From positions 5,045,448 to 5,109,447 of the forward strand of contig CM047430.1 in assembly GCA_026168455.1 (NCBI GenBank): DNA of 64,000 nt, read 5' to 3'. The stretch is from Theocolax elegans (Eukaryota; Arthropoda; Insecta; Hymenoptera; Cerocephalidae). The position numbers were made by a program, and so were the translations under genes. Under the pieces are notes generated by a model. It was not told where the DNA came from. It searched no databases and saw only the letters and a program-made list of their open reading frames with translations. The first letter of the stretch is position 1; each line of letters starts with the position of its first letter. Of this stretch, positions 57,873-64,000 are shown piece after piece.

Positions 57873-59531
57873 AAATTATATATATATGGGAGATTCCATG
57901 TGAAGTGATCCAGTTAAAAAATAGAATTTTGTTTTAATGTATGGAATCAGTAAAAACTACTTGAATAGAGTGTAGCTAAATTTTTAGACCTGAATTTCAA
58001 TTAGAACCAGAGTTGTAGCCAATCAAAAAATAGAATTTTTTGAAAAAATTGACTTATTGGCCATGTTTATCACTTAATAACTCAAAATCTAACAATTTTT
58101 TCTTATATACATTAAATTTGAAAAAGTTTATAAATTTCAAGAAGAATCTGTTGAAATATTTCATTTATATTAGTTTAATACATTGAATATAGTTATAATT
58201 AATAAAAACCTTTATAGTAAAAAAAAGGGTTGTACGATCAAAAATATTTTATCCATCCAAGAATCTAATTCATCGATGATTAATTGGCTCCAAAATGGTG
58301 CAAAGTTTGAGTGCGGCAGAGCATTTCAGACAAAGTTATGGTGTTTTTAGGCAAATTTCTTAAAAAAGAGAGCAAATGCATTTTATGAAAAAAACAGAGT
58401 AACCGTATACTTGCATTCGAACAACATGGCACTATTATTCTTCAATAATAAAAAAAGATACTATTTAATGTTAGTTACTGATACTTTTCAATCTCTAAGC
58501 TGCTTACAAACATAAAGCAGTAGGTATAAGCAGTTATACCTGTTATGTAATTGGATAAATATCTGAAACTTTTTATAATTCCAATAAATCCAAATATAAC
58601 AGGTATAACTAAAAGTATCAGACTTAAATAACAACTATAGAAAAGTATCAGTAACTAACAATAAATAGTATATTTTAGTAATATTGAGGAATAATAGTGC
58701 CATATTGTTTGAATGCAAGTATACGGTTAGTCTGTTTTTTTTATAAAATGCATTTGCTCTCTTTTTTTAAGAAATTTGCCTAAAAACACCATAACTTTGT
58801 CTGAAATGCTCTGCCGCACTTAAACTTTGCATTATTTTGAAGGTAATTAATCATCGATGAATTAGATTTTTGGATGGATAAAATATTTTTGATCGTACAA
58901 CCCTTTTTTTTACTATAAAGGTTTTTATTGATTATAACTATATTCAAAGTTTAAAAATAATATAAATGAAATATTTTAACTGATTCTTCTTGAAATTAAT
59001 AAACTTTTCATATTTAATGTATATAAGAAAAAATTGTTAGATTTGAGTTATTAAGTGATAACATGGCCAATAAGTCAATTTTTTCAAAAAATTCTATTTT
59101 TGATTGGCTACAACTCTGGTACTAATTGAAATTCAGGTCTAAAAATTTAGCTACACTCTATTCAAGTAGTTTTTACTGATTCCATACATTAAAACAAAAT
59201 TCTATTTTTTAACTGGATCACTTCACATGGAATCTAGGTATGGAATCATCATGGAATCCATATGTATTTTCAAATTTTCAATATAGTAGCGCAATTTATG
59301 GCGCAACTTTTGGATTGATAAAGACACGTAAAAAGTAGCGCAAAAAGTTGCATCAAAAGTTGCGTCAAAAGTTGCGTCAAAAGTTGCGATATTAATTGGG
59401 TATACATTTTCAGTAAGGTATATATAAAGAAAGTATACTTTTTTAAATTTGAATTTGCCGCGCTCCTCATGCTCCGCGCGGTTTAACGCGAGACAGGTAG
59501 ATGGAACAAATAGCATGATAAGAAAGATATA
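57873..59531. repeat. Tandem duplication 1, second copy
   Basis: Repeats 54040-57872 (minus element E): palindrome B, C' module and a following TTTGAATTTGCCGCGC stretch up to GATAAGAAAGATATAA. The junction is at about 57872. Confidence 0.85.
57891..59235. mobile_element. Palindrome B, copy 2 (uninterrupted)
   Basis: 1345 bp; arms are inverted over most of the length, meeting near 58560. Gives the empty site for element E. Confidence 0.88.
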
Positions 59532-59690
59532 AGATTACATAACAACCACGTGTTGAGATAGATAGAAAGAATGAAAGGAATGTATAAAGAGTAAAACTGA
59601 ATAAAGAGTATAGTGATAAAGAAGAAGGTAAATAAAGAAGGGATACTAATAAACTTTAACTGTCGTTTCTTTGTTTACAGGTTGTGACAA
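59425..59690 (+). repeat. LTR-like segment related to Gypsy-2
   Basis: TTTGAATTTGCCGCGC and GTCGTTTCTTTGTTTACAG occur in the same order and with similar spacing as in the Gypsy-2 LTR (minus orientation). It may be part of the LTR of the element whose Gag starts at 63437. Also present at 61543-61808 by duplication. Confidence 0.45.
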
Positions 59691-60529
59691 GGCAGTGTGC
59701 CTGTCATGGTGCAAAGCGAGCACACACATTCCTATCTACCTATTACCCAATATATCTATCGAAACCGTGTACTAAACAAGCTTAGCACCGAGCACACATA
59801 TCCCTAGCTACCCATTATAGAAGATAATCCCCTAAAGCCGAACAAGCTACAACCCTGGAAAAGAAGCGGAGCCAGCACACACAGGAGTCGAGGAAAACAG
59901 TAGCCACCAAGAGGCTACATGCAGGCGGACAGCACTCGGAGAGCCTGAAGACATCAGCTGAGTACGCAGGCAGTACAAGAGTATGGGATAGGGCATCGAG
60001 GTCCAAAGTACAAGGAAGACGGCTGTTGCAGCAATCATAACAGCATATCCGTAGTAGCCTCAATCCTAAAGAAGCCATCCAGCAGCAACTAACTCGTACA
60101 GGGAGATCAAGCTGTAAAGCATAATAATGAGTATGTTTTCAACACTAGGAGCAGATAGGATTACACAAGACTATGTACAGGAGTAGAGGTGTATAGGAGC
60201 CAGGGTTAGAGATTATGTGAGCATAAACATTGCTCACATATACTAACTAAATAACAAGGCACCTGTCAAGTTACTCCTTACCGTATAATAGCAGCCGCGC
60301 AGTGGACCCGAGGAACGACCTCCGGAGCCGACGTCGTGAAGAGACGTCTCAGCAGCCAAGAAGCCACGAAATAGAGAGCGACGGAGAAAGCGACACGTAT
60401 ATATATTCGCCGAGCAGCCATGACTCGTTAACCACGGCAGTAAGATTCGTCGTCCACCTGAAAATAAACTCATGGATCGATTAGCCGATAAATAGCAAGG
60501 AACGAGATAATAATTACCAGATAGCAGCC
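59691..60529. other. Non-coding, CpG-rich towards its end
   Basis: No ORF with support. CGAAGAGACG-type CpG motifs increase from 60290. Mirrored in the second copy. Confidence 0.4.
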
Positions 60530-60553
60530 TCGTCGTCGTCGTCGTCGTCGTCT
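60530..60553. repeat. (CGT)n microsatellite
   Basis: About eight CGT repeats; repeated at 62650-62671 in the second tandem copy. Confidence 0.9.
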
Positions 60554-60685
60554 CACTCGAACAGCCTAGCAGAACGCCAACAACAACACCAAGCCGCTCT
60601 CGCTGTAAGGCCGCGCTCGCACTGCGCGGAGACGGTCGCGACGCATGCGCGCGGCGCTCTCGCAGGACGAAGGCAGAGAACTCGG

Positions 60686-62804
60686 TTTTTATAATTCCAA
60701 TAAATCCAAATATAACAGGTATAACTAAAAGTATCAGACTTAAATAACAACTATAGAAAAGTATCAGTAACTAACAATAAATAGTATATTTTAGTAATAT
60801 TGAGGAATAATAGTGCCATATTGTTTGAATGCAAGTATACGGTTAGTCTGTTTTTTTTATAAAATGCATTTGCTCTCTTTTTTTAAGAAATTTGCCTAAA
60901 AACACCATAACTTTGTCTGAAATGCTCTGCCGCACTTAAACTTTGCATTATTTTGAAGGTAATTAATCATCGATGAATTAGATTTTTGGATGGATAAATA
61001 TTTTTGATCGTACAACCCTTTTTTTTACTATAAAGGTTTTTATTGATTATAACTATATTCAAAGTTTAAAAATAATATAAATGAAATATTTTAACTGATT
61101 CTTCTTGAAATTAATAAACTTTTCATATTTAATGTATATAAGAAAAAATTGTTAGATTTTGAGTTATTAAGTGATAAACATGGCCAATAAGTCAATTTTT
61201 TCAAAAAATTCTATTTTTTGATTGGCTACAACTCTGGTACTAATTGAAATTCAGGTCTAAAAATTTAGCTACACTCTATTCAAGTAGTTTTTACTGATTC
61301 CATACATTAAAACAAAATTCTATTTTTTAACTGGATCACTTCACATGGAATCTAGGTATGGAATCATCATGGAATCCATATGTATTTTCAAATTTTCAAT
61401 ATAGTAGCGCAATTTATGGCGCAACTTTTGGATTGATAAAGACACGTAAAAAGTAGCGCAAAAAGTTGCATCAAAAGTTGCGTCAAAAGTTGCGTCAAAA
61501 GTTGCGATATTAATTGGGTATACATTTTCAGTAAGGTATATATAAAGAAAGTATACTTTTTTAAATTTGAATTTGCCGCGCTCCTCATGCTCCGCGCGGT
61601 TTAACGCGAGACAGGTAGATGGAACAAATAGCATGATAAGAAAGATATAAGATTACATAACAACCACGTGTTGAGATAGATAGAAAGAATGAAAGGAATG
61701 TATAAAGAGTAAAACTGAATAAAGAGTATAGTGATAAAGAAGAAGGTAAATAAAGAAGGGATACTAATAAACTTTAACTGTCGTTTCTTTGTTTACAGGT
61801 TGTGACAAGGCAAGTGTGCCTGTCATGGTGCAAAGCGAGCACACACATTCCTATCTACCTATTACCCAATATATCTATCGAAACCGTGTACTAAACAAGC
61901 TTAGCACCGAGCACACATATCCCTAGCTACCCATTATAGAAGATAATCCCCTAAAGCCGAACAAGCTACACCCTGGAAAAGAAGCGGAGCCAGCACACAC
62001 AGGAGTCGAGGAAAACAGTAGCCACCAAGAGGCTACATGCAGGGCGGACAGCACTCGGAGAGCCTGAAGACATCAGCTGAGTACGCAGGCAGTACAAGAG
62101 TATGGATAGGGCATCGAGGTCCAAAGTACAAGGAAGACGGCTGTTGCAGCAATCATAACAGCATATCCGTAGTAGCCTCAATCCTAAAGAAGCCATCCAG
62201 CAGCAACTAACTCGTACAGGGAGATCAAGCTGTAAAGCATAATAATGAGTATGTTTTCAACACTAAGGAGCAGATAGGATTACACAAGACTATGTACAGG
62301 AGTAGAGGTGTATAGGAGCCAGGGTTAGAGATTATGTGAGCATAAACATTGCTCACATATACTAACTAAATAACAAGGCACCTGTCAAGTTACTCCTTAC
62401 CGTATAATAGCAGCCGCGCAGTGGACCCGAGGAACGACCTCCGGAGCCGACGTCGTGAAGAGACGTCTCAGCAGCCAAGAAGCCACGAAATAGAGAGCGA
62501 CGGAGAAAGCGACACGTATATATATTCGCCGAGCAGCCATGACTCGTTAACCACGGCAGTAAGATTCGTCGTCCACCTGAAAATAAACTCATGGATCGAT
62601 TAGCCGATAAATAGCAAGGAACGAGATAATAATTACCAGATAGCAGCCTCGTCGTCGTCGTCGTCGTCGTCTCACTCGAACAGCCTAGCAGAACGCCAAC
62701 AACAACACCAAGCCGCTCTCGCTGTAAGGCCGCGCTCGCACTGCGCGGAGACGGTCGCGACGCATGCGCGCGGCGCTCTCGCAGGACGAAGGCAGAGAAC
62801 TCGG
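60686..62804. repeat. Tandem duplication 2, second copy
   Basis: 2119 bp versus 2116 bp. The differences noticed are mostly one-base length changes in short homopolymers (e.g. CAACCCTGG / CACCCTGG, GCAGGCGG / GCAGGGCGG). Contains a partial palindrome B (60686-61353), C', LTR-like DNA and a CpG-rich tail. Confidence 0.92.
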
Positions 62805-63436
62805 GAACACGGCCGTAATTAGACGTAAAGAGGCGAGATTTCGTGAGCCGTTCGACTGTTTTCCCGTACGATAAGCGAGTCCGAGAGTGTGCACTGGGTG
62901 CAACCCAGAGAGCGAATCTGCAGTATAAGGTTTGTGCAAAGTGCTACCCATACCCGTGTTCCTCTCTTCGTAAAGAGTGTGTGCCGCTATTTCCCCTTTT
63001 ACGCATATTCGCACACGTGGCCGGCGTCGCCATTTTCGTCGATCGAGCGCATATTCGATCGTGTAATAGCTATATCGCCGCGCGTGAAATTCTACCGAGC
63101 CAAATTACGAGCCCTATCAACTTTATAATTAAGTAAGCATAATTATTAATAGCTAGCAGCCGTTCATATATAGCCGCGAACACGACTGGCAACCGTGTAT
63201 TCAAATCATATCAGATAATAAATTCTCTGTTTTTTTATAATTGATATAGATTTCATCACCCGCACCCTGATTCCCAGTGCGGTGTGACAGGGTATATAAA
63301 TATTGTAAATAAGTTAATGTAATAAAATAATAAAATCAAATCTTTGGAGTTTGATTTCTATCCCAAAATAAAAGAAAATTATTGTATTTAAGTTTATACA
63401 ATATATTAACATTATAAAACGACAATTTTGTTTATA
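62805..63436 (+). other. CpG-rich leader/LTR-like region before Gag
   Basis: 62805-63130 is CpG-rich and non-coding. From 63283 (TGTGACAGGGTATATAAA) the DNA becomes AT-rich and ends TTAACA-TTATAAAACGAC; the same TTAACACA-TTATAAAACGAC junction follows the Gypsy-2 5' LTR at 24568-24587 (minus). So an LTR probably ends at 63412. Confidence 0.45.
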
Positions 63437-64000
63437 ATGGAGAGAAAGCTGCAATTTACATTCAAGGTGGTTGCATCACCAAAAGATTCAAAAACAAATG
63501 TGATTGCCATAACCTCAATTAAATCAGAAGAAAATTTAAAGTATATATTACCAAAGGACTTGATGTATGCAGGTGAACATACAGAACTAACGAAAACCGA
63601 AATTTGGAAGAGAATAAAGAAAAGTTTTAATCAAAGAGGCGACGAAAGAAAAGTATGGATTACGATGAAAGAGAATTTAAAAAACGTATATTTTGATGAA
63701 GAAGGAAACATAATATTCAATGATATATATTTTGAACAGGTAAGAGAGGAAAATAAAATAGAGGGATCTACAGAAAAAAAAGAAAATCAGGTAAATCTAA
63801 AACAAGTAACAGAAAAATTTATGATTGGAAAATTTACATATAAACATCCAAACGTAAAACAATGGCTTGATACATTTGAATCAGAATGTAGAAGATTTGA
63901 AATAAAAAAATATATCGATAGAACTGAAACATTGCGATTGTTTCTAGCTAAGCCAGGTTTAGATTGGCACTCCGCAACACTAACAACGTTAACATTGGAA
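63437..64000 (+). CDS. Gag of a Gypsy-2-related element, cut by window end
   Basis: 188 codons open to the last base. Starts MERKLQFTFKVVASPKDS; NVIAITSI, KVWITMKENLK and DEEGN align with the Gypsy-2 Gag start at 24539 (NFIAITSI, IWITLTKEL, DEDGN). Further on QWLDTFESECRRFEI and LDWHSATLTTLTLE match the capsid region there (WIDTFEKECNRFDI, LDWYSSMLIKLT). Unlike Gypsy-2 this stretch has no stop or shift, so this copy may be young. Gag forms the particle; pol should follow beyond the window. Confidence 0.85.
   Translation, partial: MERKLQFTFKVVASPKDSKTNVIAITSIKSEENLKYILPKDLMYAGEHTELTKTEIWKRIKKSFNQRGDERKVWITMKENLKNVYFDEEGNIIFNDIYFEQVREENKIEGSTEKKENQVNLKQVTEKFMIGKFTYKHPNVKQWLDTFESECRRFEIKKYIDRTETLRLFLAKPGLDWHSATLTTLTLE

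Larger units (their letters stand above)
58570..60685. repeat. Tandem duplication 2, first copy (2.12 kb)
   Basis: Starts TTTTTATAATTCCAAT inside palindrome B and ends GAGAACTCGG. Copied directly at 60686-62804. Confidence 0.92.

Noticed and set aside
59223..59516. 97-codon minus ORF with TFDATFDATFDATFCATF, repeated at 61341-61634
   Set aside because: Translation of the 12-mer C module; not a protein gene.
59815..60078. Cys/Leu-rich minus ORF, repeated at 61966-62196
   Set aside because: The two copies differ by frame-breaking indels and have no conserved domain.

Overview
The window looks like AT-rich, transposon-dense chromosomal DNA from an arthropod, most likely an insect and possibly a hymenopteran (the order is inference). 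Reasons: genes with short exons and GT-AG introns, a BEN-domain gene, Ty3/Gypsy elements with insect-type Gag zinc knuckles, piggyBac, a Penelope-like element, TA-flanked repeats ending in TACAGGGTGTCC, and CpG-rich patches in an AT-rich background. There is no sign of bacterial genes, operons or CRISPR. Host genes are few: a seven-exon BEN-domain gene (2016-4227, +), one ANKLE2-like exon (9037-9199, -), and three exons of an unrecognised gene (40423-42780, +). Almost everything else is mobile DNA, much of it nested.

Layout. 1-4.9 kb: minisatellites and repeats around the BEN gene. 5.15-8.84 kb: an inverted-repeat element with ~390-bp arms enclosing a CpG-rich core. 9.29-14.55 kb: Gypsy-1 (minus), with 275-bp LTRs, AATGT target duplication and a tRNA-Trp-type primer site, probably in an intron of the ANKLE2-like gene. 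14.6-19.7 kb: MITEs, two tRNA-like sequences, a piggyBac-type MITE and a Penelope-terminus fragment. 19.7-35.8 kb: a long palindromic element (P1) invaded by Gypsy-2, whose right LTR was in turn invaded by Gypsy-3; Gypsy-3 carries an extra leucine-rich-repeat-like ORF after integrase. 35.9-42.8 kb: relic of a Polinton/adintovirus-type DNA polymerase B, a Penelope endonuclease relic, a broken piggyBac, and the unrecognised gene. 43-49 kb: CpG-rich non-coding DNA and a TA-flanked foldback element. 49.1-57.8 kb: a second palindromic element (P2) carrying a Penelope-like element made of two head-to-head halves and further palindromes. 54-62.8 kb: two tandem duplications. 63.44-64.0 kb: start of a Gag ORF of a Gypsy-2 relative, running off the end.

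History. Insertions can be ordered because empty and filled sites are both present: P1, then Gypsy-2 in its TA tract, then Gypsy-3 in the Gypsy-2 LTR; P2, then the Penelope element with a 14-bp duplication, then palindrome B, then palindrome E at a TA with the empty site kept in the next tandem copy. Nearly all retroelement ORFs carry stops or frameshifts.

Caution. The differences noticed between the 2.1-kb tandem copies are mostly one-base changes in homopolymers, the signature of long-read consensus error, so single-base frameshifts (including the one in BEN exon 1) may be technical. The most novel candidates are the LRR-like ORF in Gypsy-3, the polymerase B fossil, and hammerhead-like termini with an apparent C3/G8 to U3/A8 change. 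All family assignments come from reading motifs; no database search was run.
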